Shown here: piece after piece, positions 1-8,829 of the stretch
Layout of the letters: the number at the start of each line of letters is the position of its first letter
How positions within the stretch are numbered: the stretch's first letter is position 1
DNA from: Marinicella marina
GTDB taxonomy: Bacteria > Pseudomonadota > Gammaproteobacteria > Xanthomonadales > Marinicellaceae
DNA length: 64,000 nucleotides
Assembly (NCBI RefSeq): GCF_030065545.1
Contig: NZ_JASJNC010000005.1
Span: 186,001 to 250,000, forward strand
Reading direction: 5' to 3'
The notes under the pieces: generated by a model
The model's input: only the letters and a program-made list of their open reading frames with translations
The model's database searches: none
What the model was told of the DNA's origin: nothing
Made by a program: the position numbers and the translations under genes

Positions 1-1
1 T

Positions 2-109
2 TATAAAGTGAAATTAGAAAAATGGGTGACAGGAACCGCCAACGGTGGCGGCACCGAAATTATTTTAAAAAGTCACATGGGGGATTTGATTCTTCGCTCG
101 CAAGATTGA
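2..109 (+). CDS. C-terminal end of an unrecognised protein (5' truncated by window)
   Basis: An open frame runs in from the window edge and ends at TGA 107-109, giving 35 residues that end in DLILRSQD. The piece has a Gly-rich turn (GGGTE) and alternating hydrophobic residues, which look like beta strands. That would suit a beta-helical DUF4097-type protein, but the fragment is too short to assign. A hairpin terminator follows at once, which supports a genuine gene end. Confidence 0.5.
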   Translation, partial: YKVKLEKWVTGTANGGGTEIILKSHMGDLILRSQD

Positions 110-131
110 TTGCCACGATTATTTTTCAATA

Positions 132-164
132 AAAAGCGGCCATCTGTTGATGAGCCGTTTTTTT
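132..164 (+). terminator. Rho-independent terminator
   Basis: CGGCCATC (137-144), loop TGTT, then GATG-A-GCCG (149-157) form a stem with one bulged A, followed by seven T. It closes the gene entering from the left edge. Confidence 0.7.
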
Positions 165-198
165 ATGGCAGTGAAGAAAAGTTTCATCTGGCGTACTG

Positions 199-204
199 TA
201 TAAT
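199..204 (+). promoter_or_regulatory. Probable -10 element of the tricorn-type protease gene
   Basis: A perfect TATAAT lies 33 bases before the ATG at 238. No convincing -35 box is visible at the usual spacing, so this rests on the -10 box and its position between a terminator and a gene start. Confidence 0.4.
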
Positions 205-237
205 CATGGCGGTTTTCTTTTGACACTTGGAATGTAT

Positions 238-3200
238 ATGTACAAATTAATTATTTTCGCCATGATGACTTTTGGTCCATTCGCAATGGCAAATCCTGGT
301 TATTTTCGTTCTGCTGACTTGCATGATAATCAATTGGTGTTTACCGCTGAAGGTGACTTGTGGTTAACTGACCTCAATCAAGGTATGGCTAAAAGATTAA
401 CCACGCATGCAGCAGAAGAAAAAGGTGCGGCGTTTTCAGCAGATGGATCGATGATTGCATATGCAGCTAATTATGAGGGCGCAACAGAAGTTTATGTGAT
501 TCCAAGTAAAGGTGGCGTGGCCAAAAGAGTCAGTTTTGAGCATGCCAGAGTCGCTGTTCAAGGCTGGACCCCTGAGGGCGAAGTTTTGTACAGCAGTAAC
601 TCACGTTTGGGTGTGCCGGGCAGCTGGTCACTACTGAAGGTTAACCCAGTTACTTTGCAGACCCAACAGCTGCCCTTGGCAGATGCCATTGAGGGCACTG
701 TGGATGAGTCAGGTGAAAACTTATATTTTGTGCGTTTTGGGCTGCAAGTTTCTACCGACAATGTGCGCTCTTATCGTGGTGGCGCGCAAGGTAAGTTGTG
801 GCATTATGTGCTGGGTTCTGAGCAGGAAGCAACGCAGTTATTGCCTGAGCACTCAGGCTCAATCAGAGCGCCTATGGTAGCTGCTGGACAAATATATTTC
901 ATCAGTGATGCCAGTGGCACTGATAACATTTGGATGCTTTCAGCCGCCGATGGTTCTGCCAAACAATTGACATCGTTCGATGACTTTGAAGTCAGAGATG
1001 CTCAATTGTCAGGTGATCAAATTGTTTTTCAACACGGTGCAGACATCAAACGTTTGTCATTGAAATCAGGTGAGGTTGATGCGATACAAATTGATTTGGT
1101 GTCTGATTACCCACACATCAGAAGTCACTGGGAAAATAAACCTTTGAAGTTCCTGAACAGTGCCAAATTGGCAGCCAACGACAAAAAAGTTGTTTTGACT
1201 GCGCGTGGACGGGTGGCTGTGGCTGGTATCAACGAGTCAAGATTGGTAGAAGTTGACACGGGCGATAAGAACCGATCAAGGTCTGCCATTTTGAGCAAAG
1301 ACGGTCAGTCAGTTTATGCCATCAGTGACCGCAGTGGCGAGTATGAAATTTGGCGTTTTGCTGCCGATGGCAGTGATGATGCCGAACAGTTAACCGATGA
1401 TGGAGAGGCTTTGAGGTGGCGTTTGAATTTATCACCTGATGGTCAATGGATTGCGCATGATGACAATCAAGGGCGGTTGTTTTTGCTTGATTTGTCCAGT
1501 GGTAAGAACAAAGAAATTCTCAGTAACAATGTGGGTTTAGGTCCTTTTGCGGACATCGCTTGGTCACCTGATAGTGCCTATTTAGCGGTCACCAGAAATC
1601 ACGTTGATGATCTCAGGCGTCGGGTCATGTTGTATGCTGTTAAATCAGGTCAATCACAGGTATTAACTTCAGATAAATACGAATCTTACGCACCAACCTT
1701 CAGTCATGATGGTGATTGGCTGTACTTTCTGTCTGACAGGAATTTTGTTGCCTCTCCGGGCAACCCTTGGGGCGACAGAAACACTGGCAGTAACTTTGAT
1801 CGTCGCACTGAGGTCTTTGCATATGCTTTGAACAGCGACGCCAATTTTCCTTTTCAAGTGCCAGATGAGTTACAAGCCGCCAAGCAAAGTGACAGCAAAG
1901 ATGACAATGAAGAAAAGGGTGTGAAAACTGAGGTTGAGTGGAAGAACTTAACTCAACGTTTGTGGCAAGTACCCATTGAGTCTGGTAACTACGGTCAATT
2001 GGCGGTCAATGATAAGCTGATGTTCATCAGCGACCGGGTTAATGAACCCAATCAGAAACCAATGATAAAGAGCTTGAAATTAGAACATGGTGCCAAGCCA
2101 GAGCAATTCACTGGCGGTGTTGTTGGTTTTGAGCTCAGCCAAGATGGAAAAAATATACTGGTATTCAAAGAAGGTGCTGACAATGCCAATATGTTCATTG
2201 TTCCCGCTGCAGCCAAGTTTCCTAAAGAAACCAAAGGCACGCAGTTAGTCACCCAATCATGGCAATTGTTGATTGAACCCCAAGATGAATGGCAGCAGAT
2301 GTTTCTCGATACATGGCTGATGCACCGCGACTCTTTCTTTGACGAGACCATGCGTGGTTTGGATTGGGTTGCCATCAAGCACAAATATGAACCCCTATTG
2401 AGTCGGGTAACAGACCGGTACGAATTAAATGATGTCTTTGCCCAAATGATTGGAGAATTGAACGTTCTGCACTCACAAGTTCGCGGTGGTGATGTTGCAA
2501 TCGATGCAGACAGCCCAAAGGCGGCTTCATTGGGGGCCGTCTTAAAAGCCCATGATAAAGGGGTTGTGATTTCACGGATTTATCAACACGACCCAGAATT
2601 ACCAGGTATGGCTGCACCGTTGGCCAAACCAGGCGTCGATGCGCAAAATGGCGACATCATCATCGCGGTCAATGGTCAGCCTGTAGACCAGCCAGCTACC
2701 TTGAATCAGCACATACGCAATCAAGTGGGTAAGCAAGTATTACTGCAGCTTAAGCGGGGCAAAAAGACCCACAAAACAGTGGTGGTTCCAGTGTCAACTA
2801 GGGATGATGCACGTCTGCGTTATCAGCATTGGGTGAGTAGTCGTAAACAGGCTGTTCAGCAGTCTGATGCTGCAATTGGCTACTTACATTTGCAAGCCAT
2901 GGGGGCTAATGATTTTGCTAATTTTGCACGTGAGTTCTATGCTCATTTTGACAAAAAAGCCTTGATTATTGATGTCAGACGTAACCGTGGTGGCAACATA
3001 GACAGCATGATTTTAGAGAAATTGCTGAGAAAAAATTGGGCCTTTTGGCAAACAACCCGAGGGGTGAAATTTGGCAACATGCAACAAACATTTAATGGTC
3101 ACTTGGTGGTTTTGGCAGACCAGTTCACCTATTCAGATGGTGAAACTTTTACTGCAGGCATCAAGGCGATGGAGTTGGGTACGGTCATTGGCAAACAAAC

Positions 3201-3492
3201 CGCTGGTGCCGGAGTTTGGCTCAGTGGCCGCAACAGGGTGGTAGATAATGGTATCTCAAGGGTGGCTGAATACCCTGTTTATGATACTGATGGTCACTGG
3301 GTGGTAGAAGGGCGGGGCGTTTCGCCACACATAGAAGTGGATAATATGCCATACGCCACTTTCAAAGGCAAAGATGCACAACTTGAAAGGGCGATCAGTT
3401 ATTTACAACAAAAGCTTAAAGATGAGCCTATTGTGGTTCCTGAAGCTCAACCATTTCCAGCTCGTGATGTACCGGCAAGAGACGTAAATTAA
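238..3492 (+). CDS. Secreted tricorn-type protease (S41 family)
   Basis: Tricorn-like serine peptidase that would cut peptides in the periplasm. The first 20 or so residues (MYKLIIFAMM... to AMA) are a signal peptide. Residues ~25-550 carry beta-propeller (PD40/WD-like) repeats such as SPDGQWIAHD. A helical C1 region leads to the HS pair at ~745-746, a PDZ domain spans ~770-845, and an S41 core spans ~860-1050. Ser ~966 in TYSDGE is the expected nucleophile and Glu ~1024 in VVEGRG a charge-relay residue. These positions lie very close to the catalytic Ser/His, Ser965 and Glu1023 of Thermoplasma tricorn. At 1,084 residues the length is that of the family. The ATG at 238 is preferred over an upstream TTG (220) because GGA at 229-231 sits six bases before it. 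It is a single gene between two terminators. Confidence 0.9.
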   Translation: MYKLIIFAMMTFGPFAMANPGYFRSADLHDNQLVFTAEGDLWLTDLNQGMAKRLTTHAAEEKGAAFSADGSMIAYAANYEGATEVYVIPSKGGVAKRVSFEHARVAVQGWTPEGEVLYSSNSRLGVPGSWSLLKVNPVTLQTQQLPLADAIEGTVDESGENLYFVRFGLQVSTDNVRSYRGGAQGKLWHYVLGSEQEATQLLPEHSGSIRAPMVAAGQIYFISDASGTDNIWMLSAADGSAKQLTSFDDFEVRDAQLSGDQIVFQHGADIKRLSLKSGEVDAIQIDLVSDYPHIRSHWENKPLKFLNSAKLAANDKKVVLTARGRVAVAGINESRLVEVDTGDKNRSRSAILSKDGQSVYAISDRSGEYEIWRFAADGSDDAEQLTDDGEALRWRLNLSPDGQWIAHDDNQGRLFLLDLSSGKNKEILSNNVGLGPFADIAWSPDSAYLAVTRNHVDDLRRRVMLYAVKSGQSQVLTSDKYESYAPTFSHDGDWLYFLSDRNFVASPGNPWGDRNTGSNFDRRTEVFAYALNSDANFPFQVPDELQAAKQSDSKDDNEEKGVKTEVEWKNLTQRLWQVPIESGNYGQLAVNDKLMFISDRVNEPNQKPMIKSLKLEHGAKPEQFTGGVVGFELSQDGKNILVFKEGADNANMFIVPAAAKFPKETKGTQLVTQSWQLLIEPQDEWQQMFLDTWLMHRDSFFDETMRGLDWVAIKHKYEPLLSRVTDRYELNDVFAQMIGELNVLHSQVRGGDVAIDADSPKAASLGAVLKAHDKGVVISRIYQHDPELPGMAAPLAKPGVDAQNGDIIIAVNGQPVDQPATLNQHIRNQVGKQVLLQLKRGKKTHKTVVVPVSTRDDARLRYQHWVSSRKQAVQQSDAAIGYLHLQAMGANDFANFAREFYAHFDKKALIIDVRRNRGGNIDSMILEKLLRKNWAFWQTTRGVKFGNMQQTFNGHLVVLADQFTYSDGETFTAGIKAMELGTVIGKQTAGAGVWLSGRNRVVDNGISRVAEYPVYDTDGHWVVEGRGVSPHIEVDNMPYATFKGKDAQLERAISYLQQKLKDEPIVVPEAQPFPARDVPARDVN

Positions 3493-3497
3493 TGAAA

Positions 3498-3531
3498 AAA
3501 AAGGCCATCATTGTCAGTGATGGCCTTGGTT
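3498..3531. terminator. Bidirectional rho-independent terminator
   Basis: A perfect 10-bp stem AAGGCCATCA / TGATGGCCTT (3501-3510 with 3518-3527) has a 7-base loop. It has an A-run on the left and a T-rich tail on the right, so it can end both the protease gene (+) and the convergent 47-aa gene (-). Confidence 0.85.
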
Positions 3532-3675
3532 TTACTTACTGGTTTGGTGTAACCAGCGACTGATGCGTCGGCACCAGTTGTTTTTGTGGTTTAAATTTCG
3601 ATAAGAAGGAAAGGGTCTAAAAGCTTCCAAACCATCATCTCGATGGGGGTGAGAATTGTTATATTCAGCATTCAT
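3532..3675 (-). CDS. Small hypothetical protein, 47 aa
   Basis: An ATG at 3675-3673 is preceded at 5 bases by GAGGT (plus-strand ACCTC at 3681-3685), a strong ribosome binding site. The frame runs 47 codons to TAA directly against a bidirectional terminator. The protein begins MNAEYNNSHPHRDDGLEAF and has a basic, Trp-rich end (NNWCRRISRWLHQTSK). It has no signal peptide or membrane segment and its charge is clearly split: acidic and His-rich early, basic late. I recognise no family. Ribosome binding site, stop and terminator together make it more than a chance frame. Confidence 0.7.
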   Translation of the reverse strand: MNAEYNNSHPHRDDGLEAFRPFPSYRNLNHKNNWCRRISRWLHQTSK

Positions 3676-3754
3676 AATTTACCTCGCGGTTTTGTTGCTA
3701 TGATTCATTATAAGGATTAAATTAGAGTAAACCACCCAATTAAAAATTATTTTT

Positions 3755-4807
3755 TTAATTGTATTTACTATCAATATCAATGACATGCATGCCTTTAAAT
3801 CGTTCTGGATGCTGTTGATAGTCACCCACCACATCTCTGATGTGTATGGCTTTAATCTGCTTGGGCTGTGATGTTTTTATTTGTTGGTAGATTTCTGGGT
3901 CATGTTCTCCTGAATCACCAACCAAAATAAATTCACGGCCAGGGAAATGCGCCAGTATGTTACTGATTTGGCGTGTTTTTTGATCAATGCTCGCCTCTGA
4001 ACCTTTGCTGATTAATTGCCATAAATCATGGTAGCTTTCTGACTCGAATGGATTAAGACGTACGTTTTTCATGTGAATACTGCCACTGGGAAAGCCAACG
4101 CCCTGACTGAATAAAAATTCAGCCAATGGCTCAAACATCTGCCAAGGTCCGCCGGATACATAATGAAATGCCGTGTCGGCGCCAAAACCATGATAAAAAT
4201 CTAACATGCCGGGTGCAGCAACAAAATCTTTAAAGAAAGTATTCATTAAAACCACAGCTTGACCCGCTGAAATGTCAGTTATTTTTATGGTGTCATCTAT
4301 ATCAGAAATCACCGAAGTGCCTGTTGGGTTTATTAATCTGAGTTGGCCTTTTCCCACATGATCATCAGAAACGGCGTTGAAAGTAAGCCAGCCATTTTTA
4401 GCATTTTTTGCTTCGAGCAGTTCATCAGCACGTTCTGCGGTTAAAGTTAATGTGCCGTGCTGTAAGCCATTGAAGTCAGTTCTGACGCCGCCACTGGTGT
4501 CTTTGATGTGGTATCGATGTTGTTTGGGATCATGATCAAACTGGAATTCAACTTTTTCGAATGACTCATTGTCTGCAACGAAGTTTTCTGCCCGTAGCAT
4601 GAACATTTGTAACTGTTCCTGATTGAGTTTGTGTAATCCAGCCTTGTCTCGAATAAGTTTGCTGGCTTGGTTTGCTAAAATCTTACGTAAACCGGTGGCA
4701 GCCTCTCTGACCCAGATCCGCATTGGGATATGCCATACACCATTAACTAAATACCCATAAGTTGGATAAAATGTTACCTGTTCATTGGCTGTGTTTCTTT
4801 TATTCAT
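3755..4807 (-). CDS. App1-like phosphatidate phosphatase (DUF2183)
   Basis: 350-residue protein with the catalytic domain of yeast App1-type phosphatidate phosphatases. The HAD-type nucleophile motif SDIDDTIK lies near residue 170, followed by a conserved FYHGFG...YVSGGPWQ segment and the late acidic motif LVGDSGEHDPEIY that binds Mg2+. The family removes phosphate from phosphatidic acid or related lipids; the bacterial substrate is not established. The N-terminal 150 residues are a beta-rich accessory region typical of bacterial members. No signal peptide is seen, so a cytoplasmic site is expected. It is a monocistronic gene with a weak ribosome binding site; an AT-rich inverted repeat overlaps its end and may act in termination. 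Confidence 0.8.
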   Translation of the reverse strand: MNKRNTANEQVTFYPTYGYLVNGVWHIPMRIWVREAATGLRKILANQASKLIRDKAGLHKLNQEQLQMFMLRAENFVADNESFEKVEFQFDHDPKQHRYHIKDTSGGVRTDFNGLQHGTLTLTAERADELLEAKNAKNGWLTFNAVSDDHVGKGQLRLINPTGTSVISDIDDTIKITDISAGQAVVLMNTFFKDFVAAPGMLDFYHGFGADTAFHYVSGGPWQMFEPLAEFLFSQGVGFPSGSIHMKNVRLNPFESESYHDLWQLISKGSEASIDQKTRQISNILAHFPGREFILVGDSGEHDPEIYQQIKTSQPKQIKAIHIRDVVGDYQQHPERFKGMHVIDIDSKYN

Positions 4808-4962
4808 CAGTTCAAATCCAGTTCTGGGATAACAAAAAAATCAAGGTGAAATCACAGTGTTATATGCGCGTGAGTTAGGCAATTTGTTCATAGCAGTTAA
4901 TTGAAATCATGTTGCGAAAAGCTTATCCAGAGCTTTTGCTTACTGGTTAACTGTCTGATAGT

Positions 4963-5583
4963 TTATGAATAAACTTGTAAGGCGTTTTGTTGTTTTCTTT
5001 TTGTCACCAAACAGCCAACGATAAATATCAACACTGCCAGCAACAATTTTGAGAAAAACTCAATGGTGGGTACTTGTGCTGGTAGCGGGATTGGCCCCAA
5101 ACTGAATGTGTTTGCTTGACTCGCTAACACTGTATTATCTGCTGCCAGAATTAAACTCCATTCTACGGTGTGCTGTTCATCACCAACCAGACCAATTGTA
5201 TATTCACCCTCACATGTGACGCTGGACATGGCAGGTATTTGATCGATTGTTATGTACTGAAAATAACCGTCAGTCCAAGCCGGCCATGGCGAATATGCAC
5301 CTGTGCCCCAAAGACAAATGTCAGTTATTTGCGGTTCAGATGGATTATCGACTGCAACACGAGGTGAGGTATTTAGGTTGGTGTAGTAATTAAATGACTT
5401 ATTGAGCCTGACACCAATGTCTTGGTTGGTTGAGTTGGTGACAGTGATGCGCATCGTACCTTGTTGTTCTGTAGTGACCGTACCGTCTTCAGCACCGACA
5501 TAAAGCACTTCCAAATTGATGTTGTTTTGCGCCAAAACATTACAAGAGATGAACAGAATCAGCAGTGTATAGAAAGTTTTCAT
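4963..5583 (-). CDS. Exported protein with IPTL-like C-terminal sorting segment
   Basis: 206 residues. An N-terminal signal peptide (MKTFYTLLILFISCNVLAQ) is followed by a beta-rich exported domain with three Cys (ICLWG, VTCEG and the signal region). The domain resembles secreted proteins with conserved-repeat/DUF11-like beta folds (MRITVTNSTNQDIGVRL). The C-terminus has PTIEFFSKLLLAVLIFIVGCLV followed by a basic tail TKRKQ. That order (P-T motif, hydrophobic helix, basic end) resembles the IPTL-CTERM sorting signals of gammaproteobacteria, so envelope anchoring or processing is likely. The function is otherwise unknown. A weak AAAAGCT/AGCTTTT hairpin at 4917-4937 lies downstream. Confidence 0.7.
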   Translation of the reverse strand: MKTFYTLLILFISCNVLAQNNINLEVLYVGAEDGTVTTEQQGTMRITVTNSTNQDIGVRLNKSFNYYTNLNTSPRVAVDNPSEPQITDICLWGTGAYSPWPAWTDGYFQYITIDQIPAMSSVTCEGEYTIGLVGDEQHTVEWSLILAADNTVLASQANTFSLGPIPLPAQVPTIEFFSKLLLAVLIFIVGCLVTKRKQQNALQVYS

Positions 5584-5654
5584 AATCCATTGAAAGTGTA
5601 AATAAGCTATTATGGTAATGGATTATGGTATGAATGACAAGTTTGTCATGATGA

Positions 5655-5739
5655 TGGTGCCGAGGGCGAGAATCGAACTCGCACTTCCGAAGAAACCGGA
5701 TTTTGAATCCGGCGCGTCTACCAATTCCGCCACCCCGGC
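5655..5739 (-). tRNA. tRNA-Leu (anticodon CAA)
   Basis: On the minus strand the sequence starts GCCGGGG and ends CCTCGGCACCA, pairing as an acceptor stem with one G-U pair. The anticodon stem CCGGA/TCCGG encloses the loop TTCAAAA, so the anticodon is CAA, reading UUG. A long variable arm and the TTCGATTC T-loop fit class II tRNA-Leu. CCA is encoded. Length 85. Confidence 0.97.
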
Positions 5740-5750
5740 ACAGGCGGTAA

Positions 5751-5778
5751 AGTATATAAGATTTTGATTTAATGGCAA
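5751..5778 (-). promoter_or_regulatory. Sigma-70-type promoter of tRNA-Leu
   Basis: Minus-strand -35 TTGCCA (5773-5778) and -10 TATACT (5751-5756) are separated by 16 bp. The predicted start lies a few bases upstream of the mature tRNA 5' end, so this is a compact, strong tRNA promoter. Confidence 0.7.
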
Positions 5779-5983
5779 GTGATTTTTTAAGGAAATTTTT
5801 GCAGCGGTTGCGTTGAAATCTGATTCATGAGTTATTGGTATGAATGGAATGAGTTAAATTTTCATTCAAGGCAGAGAAGAGGGGGGATTTTTCGTTTCAA
5901 AATCAATTGAAATGATTTGAAAAAAAGATTTTTGTCCGCAGTTTAATAACAGACTAAATAAAAACAATAAACAGGAGTAAAAC

Positions 5984-6298
5984 ATGCAAATACAGGTTAA
6001 TACTGACCACCATGTTAAAGGCGGTGACTTATTGAGACAGCACGTAGAGAGTCTTTTAAATGATTCTCTTAATAGTTTCAAAGACCAAGTCACGCGTGTT
6101 GAAGTATTTATCTCAGATGAAAACAGCCACAAAGGCGGTGATGATGATTTGAGGTGTACGATGGAAGCCAGGATCAGGGGGCTGAAACCGATTGCAGTAA
6201 CGCACCATGCAGAGAATATCAACGTGGCCATTGATGGGGCTGCTGATCGAATCACCAGGTCGGTCAGAAAAACAGTTGAAAAAAGGCGTGATGGTTAA
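5984..6298 (+). CDS. HPF/RaiA-family ribosome-associated factor
   Basis: 104-residue S30AE-family protein that would bind the 30S decoding region and store or protect ribosomes when growth slows. The family pattern is visible: an N-terminal beta strand (MQIQVNTD), a helix (LLRQHVESLLNDSL), strands around VTRVEVFISDEN and RCTMEARIRG, and a final helix ending KTVEKRRDG. It lacks the long C-terminal extension of Gram-positive HPF, so it is the short type. GGAG lies 6-7 bases before the ATG. It faces dps, another stationary-phase protein, across a shared terminator. Confidence 0.8.
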   Translation: MQIQVNTDHHVKGGDLLRQHVESLLNDSLNSFKDQVTRVEVFISDENSHKGGDDDLRCTMEARIRGLKPIAVTHHAENINVAIDGAADRITRSVRKTVEKRRDG

Positions 6299-6315
6299 GG
6301 AACATTAAATGGCAT

Positions 6316-6345
6316 AAAAAAGGCCAGCATCAGCTGGCCTTTTTA
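6316..6345. terminator. Bidirectional terminator between the HPF-like gene and dps
   Basis: AGGCCAGC/GCTGGCCT (6321-6328 with 6333-6340), loop ATCA, is flanked by A5 and T5, so it works in both directions for two convergent genes. Confidence 0.9.
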
Positions 6346-6364
6346 TATTTTTATTGTGATTCGA

Positions 6365-6832
6365 TTAACCCAGCAACGAGCGTAGCATCCAAGCGTTTTT
6401 CTCATGGAACTCCATACGCTGTGTCAGCAAGTCTCCACTGACTTCGTCGGTTTCAATGGCGTCTGTCTGCAACAATTCCCTGGCATGTCTGATGATGACC
6501 TCATGGGAATCAAGTAGGTTCTTCACCATCTCATCAGCACCTGGTACTTCAGTCTCTTCTTTGATGGCCGTTAGCTTTGAAAACGCGTGGTATGAACCGG
6601 GTGCAAATTCACCCAAAGCTCTAATCCGTTCTGCAATCACGTCTACGGCTGCTGCCAGTTCGGTGTACTGTTCTTCAAACAAAGCATGTAATGAAGTGAA
6701 CATAGGACCGGTCACATTCCAATGGTAGTTATGTGTCTTCAGGTATAAGGTGTATGAATCTGCCAGTAACCTGCTGAGTCCATCTACAATTACAGTGCGG
6801 TCTGATGAATCAATTCCTGTATTTATACTCAT
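6365..6832 (-). CDS. dps: Dps/ferritin-like DNA-protection protein
   Basis: 155 residues with the Dps four-helix signature: THNYHWNVTGPMFTSLHALFEEQY near residues 34-57 carries the inter-subunit ferroxidase His and acidic ligands, followed by AAAVDVIAERIRALG. The family forms a 12-mer that oxidises and stores iron with peroxide and can coat DNA. The N-terminus is short and not strongly basic, so DNA binding may be weak (inference). An AGGA element precedes the ATG by about nine bases. Confidence 0.9.
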   Translation of the reverse strand: MSINTGIDSSDRTVIVDGLSRLLADSYTLYLKTHNYHWNVTGPMFTSLHALFEEQYTELAAAVDVIAERIRALGEFAPGSYHAFSKLTAIKEETEVPGADEMVKNLLDSHEVIIRHARELLQTDAIETDEVSGDLLTQRMEFHEKNAWMLRSLLG

Positions 6833-6951
6833 AATAATCTGTCCTAATTTTTAAAGTATGGTTATGATAACTGACTGTTGCTGGCTTGTAAATTTGAGTT
6901 TATTGATGGCAACAATCGATAAAATCGAATGATTAATTATTTAACGATAAA

Positions 6952-8829
6952 TCATTTAAATGAAAGTGTTTTAGCCACCCTGAAGCCAAGTCTTGGGTCG
7001 GTAAAATCTGTGGCTGCTTTGAGCCTGTGGTGAATCTGGTACTCTTCATTGGCACTGCCCCAGCTACCACCTCTGATGACACGGTTTTCACAACCACGGT
7101 TAACCCAAGCTGAGCCGTCTCCAGGAGCCCTGATGTAAGAATCATGCCAACAATCGTCAACCCATTCCATGACATTGCCACTGAGGTCATTTAAACCCAG
7201 CATGTTGGCAACAAATGAACCCACCGGTGCAGGTCCCCAGTAACCATCTGCATATTCTTTGAAACCCTCTCTCCAGCGAATACGACTTTTCTTGAATTTA
7301 TCTTTGGCTCCTGAAAAATTACCCCAAACCTGAACCGGTTCAGCATCACCCCAAGGGTACAAAGCATTTTCTCCATCAGCCAAAACATATTCAAATTCAC
7401 TTTCAGATATCAGTCGATAAGGTTCTCCAGTACTTTGTGCCAGCCAGTCAGCATAAGCTTTGGCATCTTGCCAAGAAACATGAATCACAGGAAGATAATC
7501 CTCAGCATATTTGCCAAGGTAATCATGCCGCCAGTTGATGTTGAACTTTTGCTTGAAGCGTCCGGTTCTCTCATCGTAAATTTTGGCACGATTTCTGAGT
7601 TCTGCTGTGGTGGTATATCCGGTGGTTTCAATGAAAGTTCGGAAATCGGCCACGGTCACTTCATTTTTAGCTACCGCGAAACCATAATCAATTTCTACTA
7701 AATGTCGTGGACGCTGGTGTTTAGGTCCGGTTTGTGAGCCCATGTAGAACTCTGCTGTTGGTAACACCACCATAGTGGGACCGGCATTGCCATTGGCCAA
7801 TAAATCGTTGAATTCCTCAGCCAAATCGAAGGGGCCATAGGTTTGGGTTTTCTGCAGTAGTTGCTGGTAATTGTTAAGCTGAGAAGGTGGTATATCCAAA
7901 GCGATTAGTGCGTCAATCATGTCATTGGCTCTGGCTAAATTTATATTTTGTATGGCGTTATAAAACTGTTGATCGAGGTAGGCAAAGCGGTTTTGTTTTT
8001 GCGACTGCAGTTCATCTATGGTGGCCATGGTGATGTCATGAGATGAGTCTAACTCACGCATAATCTCAATCTGTTGCTCAGCGATCAAAAAGTCCAGTTC
8101 CTGCGCTGCCCTCAATGCCCTAGCTTGTAATTCCAACAGTATTTGTTCTTTGATTGTTGTTATGGGCTGATAATTGGCATCAATATTGGTGGCCTTGATG
8201 GTGGTGTTTACAGCGTCTTTGCGGTCTTGCTCGTAGAGTTTGCCAGCCAATAAATATGCTTCGGCTTCAGTGGTTAATCTTTCGAGTGTGTTGATGATGC
8301 TGATTTGGTTGATATAATTGGTAATGTTGTTATCATTTTCATCAATGGATTTAAGTCTGGCTGTCAGTGCGGTGAGCTTGGTGGCATCATAATTTTCTAT
8401 GGCCAGTTCGGCTTCTGAGTATAGGGCAGCATGGATGGTGGTTAGTAGTTCTTCAATCTTGGGGTCTTCTACCCCCATGGCTTTGGCGTTGATGAGGTAG
8501 ACCAGTGCGTTTTGATTTTCAGGAAAAAAATCATGACCTTGCTCATGGGCCAATTGAGCCAGCTCTAACAGGTCCTCCAAAGTGAGGTTGTCTAACTCAT
8601 AATCACCTTTGTTACCTAGCCAGTCAGGTATTTCGACTTGGTCTAAAACCGCTGGAGGTAATGTCGTTTGTTCGGGTTCAGTTGCGACCATCAAATCCAC
8701 TTGGCCTGATTCATTGTTGGTTGATTGGGCTGGTGTGGCTGTGAATATTTGCTCGTTTGTTCTGAGGTAATACAAAGCAAAAATCAGCACCATGCCTAAC
8801 AGCAACATACTGATCTCTTTGATGCTCAT
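6952..8829 (-). CDS. SUMF1/FGE-like domain protein with N-terminal membrane anchor
   Basis: About 625 residues. A hydrophobic helix near the start (SMLLLGMVLIFALYYL) anchors the protein. A long helical, Glu/Gln/Leu-rich region spans ~45-330, and a formylglycine-generating-enzyme-type fold fills the last ~280 residues (AEFYMGS, EVTVADFRTFIETTGY, PVIHVSWQDAKAYADWL, YPWGD, DLSGNVMEWVDD, RVIRGGSW, LGFRVAK). The late Cys pair used by true sulfatase-activating FGE is missing (the segment reads HHRLKAATDF). A non-FGE role, for example binding or another oxidation, is therefore more likely. The start ATG at 8829 shares a base with the upstream gene's TGA, implying coupled translation; an ATG at 8838 is possible. 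Confidence 0.75.
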   Translation of the reverse strand: MSIKEISMLLLGMVLIFALYYLRTNEQIFTATPAQSTNNESGQVDLMVATEPEQTTLPPAVLDQVEIPDWLGNKGDYELDNLTLEDLLELAQLAHEQGHDFFPENQNALVYLINAKAMGVEDPKIEELLTTIHAALYSEAELAIENYDATKLTALTARLKSIDENDNNITNYINQISIINTLERLTTEAEAYLLAGKLYEQDRKDAVNTTIKATNIDANYQPITTIKEQILLELQARALRAAQELDFLIAEQQIEIMRELDSSHDITMATIDELQSQKQNRFAYLDQQFYNAIQNINLARANDMIDALIALDIPPSQLNNYQQLLQKTQTYGPFDLAEEFNDLLANGNAGPTMVVLPTAEFYMGSQTGPKHQRPRHLVEIDYGFAVAKNEVTVADFRTFIETTGYTTTAELRNRAKIYDERTGRFKQKFNINWRHDYLGKYAEDYLPVIHVSWQDAKAYADWLAQSTGEPYRLISESEFEYVLADGENALYPWGDAEPVQVWGNFSGAKDKFKKSRIRWREGFKEYADGYWGPAPVGSFVANMLGLNDLSGNVMEWVDDCWHDSYIRAPGDGSAWVNRGCENRVIRGGSWGSANEEYQIHHRLKAATDFTDPRLGFRVAKTLSFK

